From: CAVQJU01 sp963755195
Lineage (GTDB): Bacteria > Acidobacteriota > Vicinamibacteria > Vicinamibacterales > CAVVIG01
Assembly (NCBI GenBank): GCA_963755195.1
Contig: CAVWIZ010000002.1
Coordinates: forward strand, 310,001-374,000
Length of the DNA stretch: 64,000 bases
Direction of reading: 5' to 3'
In this document: positions 8,232-15,880 of the stretch, piece by piece
Layout: each line of letters starts with the position of its first letter
How positions within the stretch are numbered: position 1 is the stretch's first letter
The notes under the pieces: generated by a model
What the model was told of the DNA's origin: nothing
Databases searched by the model: none
What the model saw: only the letters and a program-made list of their open reading frames with translations
Made by a program: the position numbers and the translations under genes

Positions 8232-9034
8232 CGGTTCGCGACGTCGTCCGGTTAGGGGCGGTCGGATACCTCAATGCGCGTCCGCTCGTCCACGGCCTCG
8301 ATCGGTCGCCGCGCTTCTCGCTGCGCTTCGACGTGCCGTCCACGTGCGCCGCGTTGCTCCACGACGGCGCGATCGACGTCGGGCTGATTCCGTCGATTGA
8401 GTACGCGCGCGGCGGGCCTTACGCGATCGTGCCCGATCTCGCCATCGCCTCGCGCGGGCCGGTGGCGTCGGTCATGCTCTACACGACGCGCCCGATGTCT
8501 GACGTGCGGTCGATCGCGATGGACGTCAGCTCGCGCACGTCGGTCGCGCTCGTTCGCGTCCTGTGCGCGCGGTTGTTCAGGATCAGCCCCGCGATTGAGT
8601 CGGCAGGGCCGGATCTTGCCGCGATGCTCGAGCATTGCGACGCGGCGCTCATCATCGGCGACAACGCCCTGTTTCAGCCGCCGGCCGCCGACCGCCCGAC
8701 GCCGATTGAGGTCATCGACCTGGGACAGGCCTGGACCGAGTTCACCGGATTGCCCTTTGTGTACGCGTTCTGGGCGGGGCGCCCGGGCGCGCTCGCGGCG
8801 GCGGATGTCGCGTCCCTGCAGCAGGCGCGCGACGCCGGCGTGGCCGACCCTGATGAGGTCGCGCGCCAGTACTTGCGGGAGGCTCCGGAGCGGCAGGCGG
8901 TCGGCGCGCGCTACCTGCGGGATAATATCAGGTACTATCTCGGCGACGACGAACGGGCGGGACTCGAGCTGTTTTACGGCTACGCCGGGGAAACTGGAGT
9001 CGCGCCGCCCGCCGGGGCGCTGCGGTTTTACTAG
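8228..9034 (+). CDS. mqnA: Chorismate dehydratase MqnA
   Basis: A 268-aa protein starting at ATG 8228 inside the ATGA overlap with the preceding gene. It has the MqnA start R-L-G-A-V-G-Y-L-N-A-R-P-L and the periplasmic-binding-protein-like fold typical of the family: D-V-G-L-I-P-S-I-E-Y, a central A-L-I-I-G-D-N-A-L segment, and W-T-E-F-T-G-L-P-F-V-Y-A-F-W. MqnA dehydrates chorismate to 3-enolpyruvyl-benzoate, the first step of the futalosine menaquinone pathway, in the cytoplasm. Because of the upstream frameshift, frame 2 runs without a stop from the MqnE-like start into mqnA, which could be mistaken for a 551-aa fusion. Confidence 0.93.
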   Translation: MTVRDVVRLGAVGYLNARPLVHGLDRSPRFSLRFDVPSTCAALLHDGAIDVGLIPSIEYARGGPYAIVPDLAIASRGPVASVMLYTTRPMSDVRSIAMDVSSRTSVALVRVLCARLFRISPAIESAGPDLAAMLEHCDAALIIGDNALFQPPAADRPTPIEVIDLGQAWTEFTGLPFVYAFWAGRPGALAAADVASLQQARDAGVADPDEVARQYLREAPERQAVGARYLRDNIRYYLGDDERAGLELFYGYAGETGVAPPAGALRFY

Positions 9035-9037
9035 AAC

Positions 9038-10234
9038 GTGATTGATCGCCTGATTGAAAAAGCCCGCGCTGGCAAGCGGCTCGCCGCCGCCGAAGCGCTC
9101 GAACTGTATCGATCGGCGCCGACAGCGATGCTTGGCATGTTGGCCGATGCGATTCGCGCCCGCAAGCACCCGGACGGCATCGTCACCTACATCATCGACC
9201 GTAACGTCAACTACACGAACATCTGCGTCGCCAAGTGCAACTTCTGCGCGTTTTACCGGCCGGTTGGATCGCCGGACGGCTACGTGCTTGGATTCGACGA
9301 GCTGTTCCGCAAGATCGACGAGACGATTGCGGTCGGCGGCATCCAGCTCCTGCTCCAGGGCGGCCACAACCCGGATTTGCCGTTGTCCTGGTATGAGGAT
9401 CTGTTCCGCGCGGTCAAAGAACGGTACCCCTCGTTCAAGCTGCACGCGCTGTCGCCGCCAGAAGTGATCCACCTGACGCGCCTGTCGCAGCTTTCCGTTC
9501 CCGTCGTGATCGATCGGCTCATGGCCGCCGGCCTCGACAGCATACCCGGCGGGGGCGCCGAAATTCTCGTGGATCGCGTCCGCAAGCTCCTGCACTGCTA
9601 CGGCAAGGCCACGGCCGACGAATGGCTCGACGTCATGCGGCACGCTCACCGCGCCGGACTCCGCACGACGGCGACGATGATGTACGGCACCGTCGAGACC
9701 GACGAAGAGCGCCTGGAGCACATGTTGCGTCTCCGCGACCTGCAGGACGAGACCGGCGGATTCACGGCGTTCATCACCTGGAGTTATCAGCCCGAACACA
9801 CGGAGCTCTCAGGCAGCGAGGCCACCGGGATCGATTACCTGCGAACGCTGGCGATGGCGAGAATCGTGCTCGACAACTTCGACAACCTGCAGGCCTCGTG
9901 GGTCACCCAAGGCGGGAAGGTGGGCCAGTTGAGCCTGGCGTACGGCGCCAACGACATGGGCAGCGTCATGATCGAAGAGAACGTCGTCCGCGCCGCGGGC
10001 GCCAGCTACTGCATGGACGAGGTCGAGATCGTCCGCAATATCGAAGACGCAGGTTTTGCCGCCAAGCGCCGCAACATGCACTACGACGTCCTGGGCGACC
10101 CGATCTTCCGCGAACGGGATGTCCCGCGGATGCTCGAGCTGGCCACGGCGCGGGAAGCCGGCGATACCCACGTGCCGGAGGAACTGCGCTTGTATCCCGC
10201 CCGGAGCCGAACCGGGAAGGCCATGAGGCCTTAA
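9038..10234 (+). CDS. mqnC: Cyclic dehypoxanthinyl futalosine synthase MqnC (radical SAM)
   Basis: A 398-aa protein starting at GTG 9038, 3 nt after mqnA. The radical-SAM cluster motif is intact: Cys63, Cys67 and Cys70 in C-V-A-K-C-N-F-C, preceded by D-R-N-V-N-Y-T-N. LLLQGGHNPDLPLSWYEDL and H-A-L-S-P-P-E separate it from MqnE, which has a different glycine-rich segment. The C-terminal half carries E-T-D-E-E-R-L-E-H and the W-S-Y-Q-P-E-H-T region. MqnC cyclises dehypoxanthine futalosine in menaquinone synthesis. Its TAA stop is immediately followed, in the same frame, by the deaminase gene. Confidence 0.93.
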   Translation: MIDRLIEKARAGKRLAAAEALELYRSAPTAMLGMLADAIRARKHPDGIVTYIIDRNVNYTNICVAKCNFCAFYRPVGSPDGYVLGFDELFRKIDETIAVGGIQLLLQGGHNPDLPLSWYEDLFRAVKERYPSFKLHALSPPEVIHLTRLSQLSVPVVIDRLMAAGLDSIPGGGAEILVDRVRKLLHCYGKATADEWLDVMRHAHRAGLRTTATMMYGTVETDEERLEHMLRLRDLQDETGGFTAFITWSYQPEHTELSGSEATGIDYLRTLAMARIVLDNFDNLQASWVTQGGKVGQLSLAYGANDMGSVMIEENVVRAAGASYCMDEVEIVRNIEDAGFAAKRRNMHYDVLGDPIFRERDVPRMLELATAREAGDTHVPEELRLYPARSRTGKAMRP

Positions 10235-11443
10235 CTGGTTCGCTACCACGCCGCGTGGGTTCTTCCCATCGAGGGCCGGCCGATTCGCGATGGATGGGTC
10301 GCCGTCGATCGCGGGCGAATCGTGTCGCTCGGCCATCGTGCGGCGCGCGACAGCGCCCACGAGATCGATCTGGGCGAGGTCGCCGTCATGCCTGGCCTCG
10401 TGAACGCACACACGCACCTCGAGTTGTCATACCTGCGAGACGCCGTGCCGCCGGCTTCGGCGTTTGTGACGTGGATTCGGAGCCTCCTGGCCGTCCGGCG
10501 CCAGCACACGGACGCCAACGGGCATGACATTCCCGTCGCCATCGATTCCGCGATTACCGAGGCGATTGCATGCGGCACGGCCGTCGTCGGCGACATCAGC
10601 AACACGCTGGCCAGCGTCGCCGCGCTCACGAAAAGCCCGCTGGCGGCCGTGGTGTTCTACGAAATCGTTCGATTCAACGCCCCCGACCCGGAAGATGTCG
10701 TCGCGCGAGCGCGGCGCGAACTCGACGAACTCGCGACGACCGACCTTGTCCGGACGAGCCTGGCCGCGCACGCGCCCTATTCGGTCGCCCCGCTGGTGTT
10801 TCGCGCGATTCGGAAGGACGTCGATCGCGATCCGTTTGTCCCGTGCAGCGTGCATCTGGCCGAGTCGGTCGAGGAAGTCGAGTTCATCCGTACGGCCGGC
10901 GGACCGTGGCGCACGCTGCTCGAGGAGCTCGGCTCGTGGGATCCGAGCTGGGCGGCGCCGGCGGTCAGCCCGGTGCAGTATCTCGACGATGGGGGATTTC
11001 TCGACGCGCGCCTGCTCGCCGTGCACGGTGTGCAGATGTCGGCCGCCGACCTGGCGCGGTTGTCGGCCCGCGGAACGACGCTCGTCACATGCCCTCGCAG
11101 CAACGGCCACACCGGCGCAGGCGTTCCGCCCATCGCAGATTTCTATCGGTCCGGCGTCCGCGTCGCGGTCGGCACCGACAGCCTGGCGAGTGCGCCGGAC
11201 CTGAGCGTCTTCGCCGAAGTGGCGACGCTGCACGCGCTGGCGCCCTCGGTGCCGTCCTCGGCGCTGCTCGACAGCGCGACGCGCCAGGGCGCGCGCGCGC
11301 TCGGGTTCGACGCCGACTTCGGCACGATCGAGCCGGGGAAGCGCGCACGTCTGCTCGCGGTCGATCTGCCCCCGCGGATCGACGATGTGGAAGAATACCT
11401 GGTGTCGGGGATTGAGCAGAGTCAGATTCGCTGGATCGAATGA
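10235..11443 (+). CDS. mqnX: Aminofutalosine deaminase (amidohydrolase), MqnX type
   Basis: A 402-aa amidohydrolase. Homology (Y-H-A-A-W-V-L-P-I, D-G-W-V-A-V-D-R-G-R-I-V) begins right after the mqnC stop in the same frame, so the start must be at or after 10235. The only codon early enough is CTG 10235, with GAGG at 10224-10227 as a possible ribosome site; GTG 10322 would remove the conserved N-terminal beta domain. Metal-site motifs are present: N-A-H-T-H-L-E near residue 58, a His-containing S-V-H-L-A-E-S, the A-V-H-G-V segment, and G-T-D-S-L-A-S. In the family it converts aminodeoxyfutalosine to futalosine. Position between mqnC and the prenyltransferase supports this. Confidence 0.85.
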   Translation: MVRYHAAWVLPIEGRPIRDGWVAVDRGRIVSLGHRAARDSAHEIDLGEVAVMPGLVNAHTHLELSYLRDAVPPASAFVTWIRSLLAVRRQHTDANGHDIPVAIDSAITEAIACGTAVVGDISNTLASVAALTKSPLAAVVFYEIVRFNAPDPEDVVARARRELDELATTDLVRTSLAAHAPYSVAPLVFRAIRKDVDRDPFVPCSVHLAESVEEVEFIRTAGGPWRTLLEELGSWDPSWAAPAVSPVQYLDDGGFLDARLLAVHGVQMSAADLARLSARGTTLVTCPRSNGHTGAGVPPIADFYRSGVRVAVGTDSLASAPDLSVFAEVATLHALAPSVPSSALLDSATRQGARALGFDADFGTIEPGKRARLLAVDLPPRIDDVEEYLVSGIEQSQIRWIE

Positions 11444-12297
11444 TGTTTGCGCGCCTCCGCGTCTACCTCTCGTTCGTCAGGTTCAGCCATTCCGTGTTCG
11501 CGCTGCCGTTCGCGTTGGCGGGTGCGCTGCTGGCCGCGCGATACACCGCGGTCACGTGGAGCACGGTCGGCTGGATTCTCGCGGCCATGGTGTCGGCGCG
11601 CAGCGCCGCGATGGGATTCAACCGGCTGGTGGACGCGCGGATCGACGCACTGAACCCGAGAACGTCGAATCGCGAACTGCCGCGCGGCGCGATGACGATG
11701 CGCGAAGCGGCGGCGTTTGTCGCGGTCGCGTCGGCCGCCTTCGCCTACGCGGCGTGGCGGTTGAGCCCGCTCTGTCTCGCGCTCGCCCCCGTCGCCCTCG
11801 CGCTTGTGTTCTGGTATTCGCTCGCCAAACGCTACACCACGTGGACCCAGATGTTTCTGGGCCTGGCGATGGCGGTGGCGCCGGTGGGCGGGTGGCTCGC
11901 CGTCGGCGGTCGCGCCGGCTGGGAGCCGTGGATTCTCGCGCTCGCCATCGGCACGTGGGTGGGCGGCTTCGACGTGTTGTACGCGTGTCAGGATCTCGAG
12001 TTCGATCGGGCCCATGGGCTGCGATCGATTCCGGTTCGCTTCGGGGTGCCGGCCTCGCTCGCGATCTCGCGTGCGATGCACGTGGTGACGATTGCGTGCC
12101 TGCTGGCTCTCCCTCTGGTGACGCCGCTCCCGCGGTGGTACGCGATCGGCGTGGCGTTGGTCGCCGCGCTCCTCGTCTATGAACAGTCGCTCGTCAGCGC
12201 CGACGACTTGTCGCAGGTCAAGCGCGCCTTCGACCTGAACGGCTACGTCGGCATTCTGTATCTGATCGTCCTGGCGGCGGCGGTATATGGCGGCTGA
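11440..12297 (+). CDS. mqnP: UbiA-family polyprenyltransferase of menaquinone synthesis
   Basis: A 285-aa integral membrane protein whose start (ATG 11440 or 11443) overlaps the deaminase stop. It has about eight hydrophobic helices and both UbiA Asp-rich motifs: N61-R-L-V-D65-A-R-I-D69 and D178-V-L-Y-A-C-Q-D185-L-E-F-D189. These bind Mg-prenyl diphosphate. In organisms with the futalosine route the homologue MqnP prenylates 1,4-dihydroxy-6-naphthoate, and the neighbouring futalosine genes and ubiX point to that. It overlaps ubiX by 11 nt, indicating tight translational coupling. Confidence 0.9.
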   Translation: MMFARLRVYLSFVRFSHSVFALPFALAGALLAARYTAVTWSTVGWILAAMVSARSAAMGFNRLVDARIDALNPRTSNRELPRGAMTMREAAAFVAVASAAFAYAAWRLSPLCLALAPVALALVFWYSLAKRYTTWTQMFLGLAMAVAPVGGWLAVGGRAGWEPWILALAIGTWVGGFDVLYACQDLEFDRAHGLRSIPVRFGVPASLAISRAMHVVTIACLLALPLVTPLPRWYAIGVALVAALLVYEQSLVSADDLSQVKRAFDLNGYVGILYLIVLAAAVYGG

Positions 12298-12913
12298 ACC
12301 GCCCCGCTCGGTGGCCCTGGCGATCACGGGCGCGAGCGGCGCGCTCTACGCCGTGCGGACGCTTGCCGAGTTGCTGTCGCGCGGCTTGCACGTGGAGCTG
12401 GTCGTGTCCGAGTACGGACGCCGGCTGCTGCGCGACGAGCTCGGAGAGGAGGCGGCGGTCGAGCGGCTCACGCCGTACCTGTCGGCGAAATACGGATCGC
12501 AGGTCGGCGCCGGTTCGTTCGCCGTGCTCAGCAACCGCGACCTCGGTGCGACGATCGCCAGCGGAAGCCAGGGCTGCACGGCGATGGTGATTGTGCCGTG
12601 TTCCATGAAGACGCTGGCCGGTGTCGCCCACGGCCTGTCGCGCAACCTCGTCGAACGAGCCGCCGATGTCATGCTCAAAGAGCAGCGCCGCCTCGTGATT
12701 GTGCCTCGCGAAACACCCATGAGCTTGCCGGCGCTCCGGAACATGGTCCTCTGCGCAGAGGCCGGCGCCATGATTCTGCCGGCGATGCCCGCGTTTTATC
12801 AGCTTCCGAAAACGCTCGACGACCTCGCCGACTTCATGGCCGGGAAGATTCTCAGCGCCCTCGGCTTCGAACACGAGTTGTACCCAGCATGGACGGGTAG
12901 GGTCAGCTCCTGA
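12287..12913 (+). CDS. ubiX: Flavin prenyltransferase UbiX
   Basis: A 208-aa protein with the UbiX FMN-binding start A-I-T-G-A-S-G-A-L-Y-A (residues 12-22), S-Q-G-C-T-A-M-V-I-V-P-C-S-M-K-T-L-A in the middle, and R-R-L-V-I-V-P-R-E-T-P-M-S near residue 142. UbiX joins dimethylallyl phosphate to FMN, making the prenylated flavin cofactor that UbiD enzymes need. The ubiD-type gene at 4961 is the obvious client, so this protein fits the MqnM role in menaquinone synthesis. Start ATG 12287 lies inside the end of the prenyltransferase gene. Length is typical. Confidence 0.94.
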   Translation: MAAEPPRSVALAITGASGALYAVRTLAELLSRGLHVELVVSEYGRRLLRDELGEEAAVERLTPYLSAKYGSQVGAGSFAVLSNRDLGATIASGSQGCTAMVIVPCSMKTLAGVAHGLSRNLVERAADVMLKEQRRLVIVPRETPMSLPALRNMVLCAEAGAMILPAMPAFYQLPKTLDDLADFMAGKILSALGFEHELYPAWTGRVSS

Positions 12914-12957
12914 TCTCTCTTTCAGAGGCGATGTTGCCGGTGACAACCGACTGCAAG

Positions 12958-13037
12958 CCACGAAGGCACGAAGGCACGAAGGTCAGTCTTGTACAGAATA
13001 TTCTTCGTGTGTCTTCGTGTTCTTTGTGCCTTCGTGG
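12958..13037. repeat. Inverted pair of CACGAAG-word arrays upstream of menG
   Basis: The left arm 12958-12982 is three exact or near CACGAAGG words; the right arm 13001-13037 is a longer reverse-complement array. The loop is 18 nt and AT-rich. The right arm ends 9 nt before the proposed GTG start of menG. Confidence 0.85.
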
Positions 13038-13046
13038 TTGAGTGTC

Positions 13047-13778
13047 GTGTCGAACAAGCCTGTTGCTGATCTTTCAAAGGCGCCGAGCCGCATCGCTGGG
13101 ATGTTCGACGCGATCGCGCCGAGGTACGACTTTCTCAATCACCTCCTCAGCGCCGGGATCGACCGATATTGGCGGGCTCGGGCGATTCGGTCGCTTGGAC
13201 TCACCGGACGTGAGCGCGTCCTCGATCTGTGCACCGGCACGGCCGACCTGGCCATCGCGGCGCGAACCGCACGGCCCGGCGCGGCGCGCGTGGTCGCGGT
13301 GGATTTCGCCGCCGCCATGCTTCGGGTCGGCGCCGACAAGGTTCGCCGCCGTCGGTTCGCGAGCGAGATCGTCCTGGTGCGCGGCGACGCGACGCGGATC
13401 CCCGTTGCCGACGCGTCGGTAGATGCCGTGACGATCGCTTTCGGGATTCGAAATGTCGAAGACCCACAAGCCGCGTGCGCCGACCTGCGTCGCGTGCTGA
13501 AGCCCGGCGGCCGGCTCGCGATTCTGGAGTTCGCGATTCCCGCCACGCCGCTGTTCAGAGCGCTGTACTTGTCATACTTCCGTCACATTCTCCCGGTCAT
13601 CGGCCGTCTTGTGTCTCGGCACGATGCGGCGTACAGCTACCTGCCCGCCTCGGTTGGCGCGTTCGCGTCGCCCGATGAATTCGTCAAATTCCTTCGAGGG
13701 ATTGGTTTTCAGGCCGTGGCCGCCAACTCTCTGACCTTCGGTAGCGTCTACCTCTATACGGCCATACGCGGCTCGTGA
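13047..13778 (+). CDS. menG: Demethylmenaquinone methyltransferase (UbiE/MenG)
   Basis: A 243-aa class I methyltransferase. GTG 13047 is preferred to GTG 13017 because the latter lies in the repeat arm and would add a repeat-encoded tail. UbiE/MenG hallmarks are M-F-D-A-I-A-P-R-Y-D-F-L-N-H, the SAM motif V-L-D-L-C-T-G-T-A-D-L-A, A-F-G-I-R-N-V-E-D and L-K-P-G-G-R-L-A-I-L-E-F. It methylates demethylmenaquinone at the last step of menaquinone synthesis. With the five clear upstream pathway genes it makes this a near-complete menaquinone locus; only mqnB/mqnD-type and a catalytic mqnE are not seen here. Confidence 0.93.
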   Translation: MSNKPVADLSKAPSRIAGMFDAIAPRYDFLNHLLSAGIDRYWRARAIRSLGLTGRERVLDLCTGTADLAIAARTARPGAARVVAVDFAAAMLRVGADKVRRRRFASEIVLVRGDATRIPVADASVDAVTIAFGIRNVEDPQAACADLRRVLKPGGRLAILEFAIPATPLFRALYLSYFRHILPVIGRLVSRHDAAYSYLPASVGAFASPDEFVKFLRGIGFQAVAANSLTFGSVYLYTAIRGS

Positions 13779-13779
13779 A

Positions 13780-13841
13780 CTCGTGCGTCGTGGCTCGAGT
13801 TACGTCGTTCACCCGCGCGAGCCACCCGCCACGAGCCCGCG
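13780..13841. repeat. Inverted pair of GTGGCTCG words
   Basis: The left arm 13780-13799 carries CTCGTG/GTGGCTCG words and the right arm 13815-13841 the complementary CGAGCCAC words, separated by about 15 nt. The same word is found in the array inside prmA (47781-47828). It lies between menG and the -10 box of the TonB-like gene. Confidence 0.6.
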
Positions 13842-13842
13842 C

Positions 13843-13848
13843 TATAAT
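13843..13848 (+). promoter_or_regulatory. Candidate -10 box (TATAAT) of the TonB-like gene
   Basis: A perfect TATAAT lies 14 nt before ATG 13863, predicting an mRNA leader of only about 8 nt. No convincing -35 hexamer was found at 17 nt spacing, where the upstream inverted repeat ends. Confidence 0.5.
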
Positions 13849-13862
13849 CGCTTAACTACCTG

Positions 13863-14798
13863 ATGTACTTCGAGATCGACGACTATCGTCCTGACATTAC
13901 GCCCGTCGGGCGCGCGATATCCTGGCGCGAGGGCGTGTTGCTCTCGGTCATCTTCCATCTGCTCGCGGTCATCGGCATCCTGCTGTTTCCGAAATTCTTC
14001 CCGTATGACCCGGCCGCGGCCAGGGCGCGGGCCGTGGTGATCCGTCCGCCGACAGAAGACAACAGTCGCTTCGTGTTCGTCCAGCCGCGCAACGACGTGA
14101 CGGCACGAAACGCGCCGCCGCGCGCGGACAACTCCGACAAGGATCGCGCTGCCCAGGCGCCGGATCGCGCGCCGACGCCCACGAACCCGCTGCCGTTCTC
14201 GCGCGGGAATTCGCCCGAGCGGGTTGAGGCGCTTCCGCCGCAGACGCCGCCGCGCGGGCAGGGTCCGTCGCCCGACCCCGCGCAGGGACAGGAGGCGCAG
14301 AACGACCCGAAGCTTCCCGACTCGCGGTCGGCGATGCAGTTCCCGTCGCCGACCATGCAGAACGGCGCCAACGGCCGGGCGCCGACTGCGGGCGGATCGC
14401 TCGGCGATGCGCTCAGGAACCTGCAGCGTTATATCCCCCGCGAACAGTTCGACAACCCCGGAGGCGATGGGAAGTTCGGGCCGGAGATTCAGTTCGACAC
14501 GAAGGGTGTGGAGTTCGGGCCCTGGATTCGCCGCTTCATCGCGCAGGTCAAGCGCAACTGGATCATTCCCTACTCGGCGATGTCCATGAGGGGCCACGTC
14601 GTGATCACGTTCAACGTACACAAGGACGGCACGATCTCCGACCTCTCGGTGGTCGGCCCGAGCCCCATCGACCCGTTCAACAACGCCGCGTTTGGCGCCC
14701 TTTCGGGCTCGAACCCCACGCAGCCGCTGCCGCCGGAGTACCCCGCGGACAAGGCCTTCTTCACCGTCACGTTCTTCTACAACGAATCACCGCCGTAG
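13863..14798 (+). CDS. TonB-like energy-transducer family protein
   Basis: A 311-aa protein with a cytoplasmic N-terminus, one membrane helix (about residues 27-45), a long Pro/Asn/Arg-rich periplasmic spacer (about 55-195) and a C-terminal TonB-type domain (about 215-308): F-I-A-Q-V-K-R-N-W-I-I-P, G-H-V-V-I-T-F-N-V-H-K-D-G, then the pairing strand before the terminal F-F-Y-N-E-S-P-P. Proteins of this type couple the proton-motive force to outer-membrane transporters, or have structural envelope roles. No exbB/exbD lies nearby, so the partner is unknown. It is followed by a 25-codon membrane peptide and miaA on the same strand. Confidence 0.8.
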   Translation: MYFEIDDYRPDITPVGRAISWREGVLLSVIFHLLAVIGILLFPKFFPYDPAAARARAVVIRPPTEDNSRFVFVQPRNDVTARNAPPRADNSDKDRAAQAPDRAPTPTNPLPFSRGNSPERVEALPPQTPPRGQGPSPDPAQGQEAQNDPKLPDSRSAMQFPSPTMQNGANGRAPTAGGSLGDALRNLQRYIPREQFDNPGGDGKFGPEIQFDTKGVEFGPWIRRFIAQVKRNWIIPYSAMSMRGHVVITFNVHKDGTISDLSVVGPSPIDPFNNAAFGALSGSNPTQPLPPEYPADKAFFTVTFFYNESPP

Positions 14799-14811
14799 CG
14801 GCGGTCGTGCC

Positions 14812-14889
14812 ATGACGCGGTCGCAGCAGCTCGGCCTGGTGGTGCTCCTGTTTGCGTTCATCGCGTACGTCTTCGTTCGCGTCCAGTGA
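14812..14889 (+). CDS. 25-aa single-helix membrane peptide coupled to miaA
   Basis: A tiny reading frame from ATG 14812 to TGA 14889 encodes a short polar start (M-T-R-S-Q-Q), one hydrophobic helix (L-G-L-V-V-L-L-F-A-F-I-A-Y-V-F-V) and R-V-Q. Its stop overlaps the GTG start of miaA (GTGA), a typical coupling arrangement, and it begins 13 nt after the TonB-like gene. The coding evidence is the clean membrane helix and the overlap; no family was recognised. It could simply be a leader that delivers ribosomes to miaA. Confidence 0.5.
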   Translation: MTRSQQLGLVVLLFAFIAYVFVRVQ

Positions 14890-15827
14890 CCCGTCCACTC
14901 GTCGTTGCGGTGCTCGGACCGACGGCCACCGGGAAAAGCGCGCTGGCGCTGGCGATTGCCGCGCGTTTCGACGGCGAGATCGTCAATTGCGATTCGACGG
15001 CCGTCTATCGCGGCTTCGACATCGGCACCGACAAGGTGCGGCCGGAAGAGCGGCGCGGCATCCCGCATCACCTCATCGACATCGTGGACCCCGCCGACGA
15101 GTACACGGCGGCCCAATACGCGCACGATGCCGCGGCGGCGATTCGCGCTGTTTCTGCCCGGGGCCGTCTTCCGATTGTCGCCGGAGGCACCGGCTTCTAT
15201 TTCCGCGCGTTGACGCGCGGGCTGTTTCCAGGCCCCGGGCGCGATGCCCCGTTGCGCGCGCGCCTCGACCGCGTCGCTGCACGGCGTGGCGTCGACCGGC
15301 TGCATCGTCTTCTTCGGCGCGTGGACGCGGCGTCGGCGAGGCGGATTCAGCCGCGCGACCAGAAGCGGATCGTGCGGGCGCTCGAAGTCTTCTTCCTGAC
15401 CGGCCGTCCGCTCACCGACCACTTCGCCGAAACGCAGTCGCCGATCCCCGATGTGGACGTCCTCGCCATCGGCCTGAGGCTTCCGGCCGATCTGGTATCC
15501 GAGCGAGTGACACGACGGGTGGACGACCAGTTTGCGCGGGGCCTGCTCGATGAAATCCGTGCGCTGCTGGCGCGCGGCGTGCCGGAGGACGCGCGGCCCT
15601 TCGGCGGGCTGGTCTACCGGCAGGCGCTCGAGCACCTGCACGGCGTGCGCGACGAGGCGGCGACCCGCGCGTTGATCGCGCAGGAGAACCGCCGATACGC
15701 GCGGCGGCAGCTGACCTGGTTCCGCAAAGAGCCCAATCTCGTCTGGTTCGACGGTCCCGGCGAGTCGCCCGCAACGATCGCCTCGGTGCTTACGCACCTC
15801 GACGAAAACGTCAAACGTCAAACGTAA
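14886..15827 (+). CDS. miaA: tRNA dimethylallyltransferase MiaA
   Basis: A 313-aa enzyme starting at GTG 14886. P-loop G-P-T-A-T-G-K-S (residues 11-18), the substrate motif D-S-T-A-V-Y-R-G-F-D-I-G-T-D-K, H-H-L-I-D-I-V-D-P, and G-G-T-G-F-Y-F-R-A-L are all standard. MiaA adds a dimethylallyl group to A37 of tRNAs reading codons that start with U. The final residues E-N-V-K-R-Q-T and the TAA stop are encoded by the left arm of an AAACG-word repeat, suggesting the 3' end was rewritten by repeat DNA. Confidence 0.95.
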   Translation: MTRPLVVAVLGPTATGKSALALAIAARFDGEIVNCDSTAVYRGFDIGTDKVRPEERRGIPHHLIDIVDPADEYTAAQYAHDAAAAIRAVSARGRLPIVAGGTGFYFRALTRGLFPGPGRDAPLRARLDRVAARRGVDRLHRLLRRVDAASARRIQPRDQKRIVRALEVFFLTGRPLTDHFAETQSPIPDVDVLAIGLRLPADLVSERVTRRVDDQFARGLLDEIRALLARGVPEDARPFGGLVYRQALEHLHGVRDEAATRALIAQENRRYARRQLTWFRKEPNLVWFDGPGESPATIASVLTHLDENVKRQT

Positions 15828-15872
15828 AACGCAAAACGTCGCTTTACGTTTTCCGTTTTTCGTTCTACGTTT
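15804..15872. repeat. Inverted pair of AAACG-word arrays overlapping the miaA end
   Basis: The left arm 15804-15840 (words CAAACGT/AAAACG) includes the last seven codons and stop of miaA; the right arm 15844-15872 is the reverse complement, with a loop of about 3 nt. It ends 8 nt before the deoB start, so a hairpin would reach almost to the deoB initiation site. Confidence 0.85.
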
Positions 15873-15880
15873 AAGTCCCC

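Noticed and set aside
7379..9034. A 551-aa fusion of an MqnE-like N-terminus with MqnA
   Set aside because: It arises only because one inserted base puts the upstream gene in the mqnA frame; the true C-terminus of the upstream gene is in the next frame and ends at the mqnA ATG.
13017..13046. GTG 13017 as the menG start (likewise GTG 4940, GTG 24213, TTG 28828 for other genes)
   Set aside because: These codons lie inside repeat arms and would add repeat-encoded residues before the conserved N-termini; downstream starts fit the families better.
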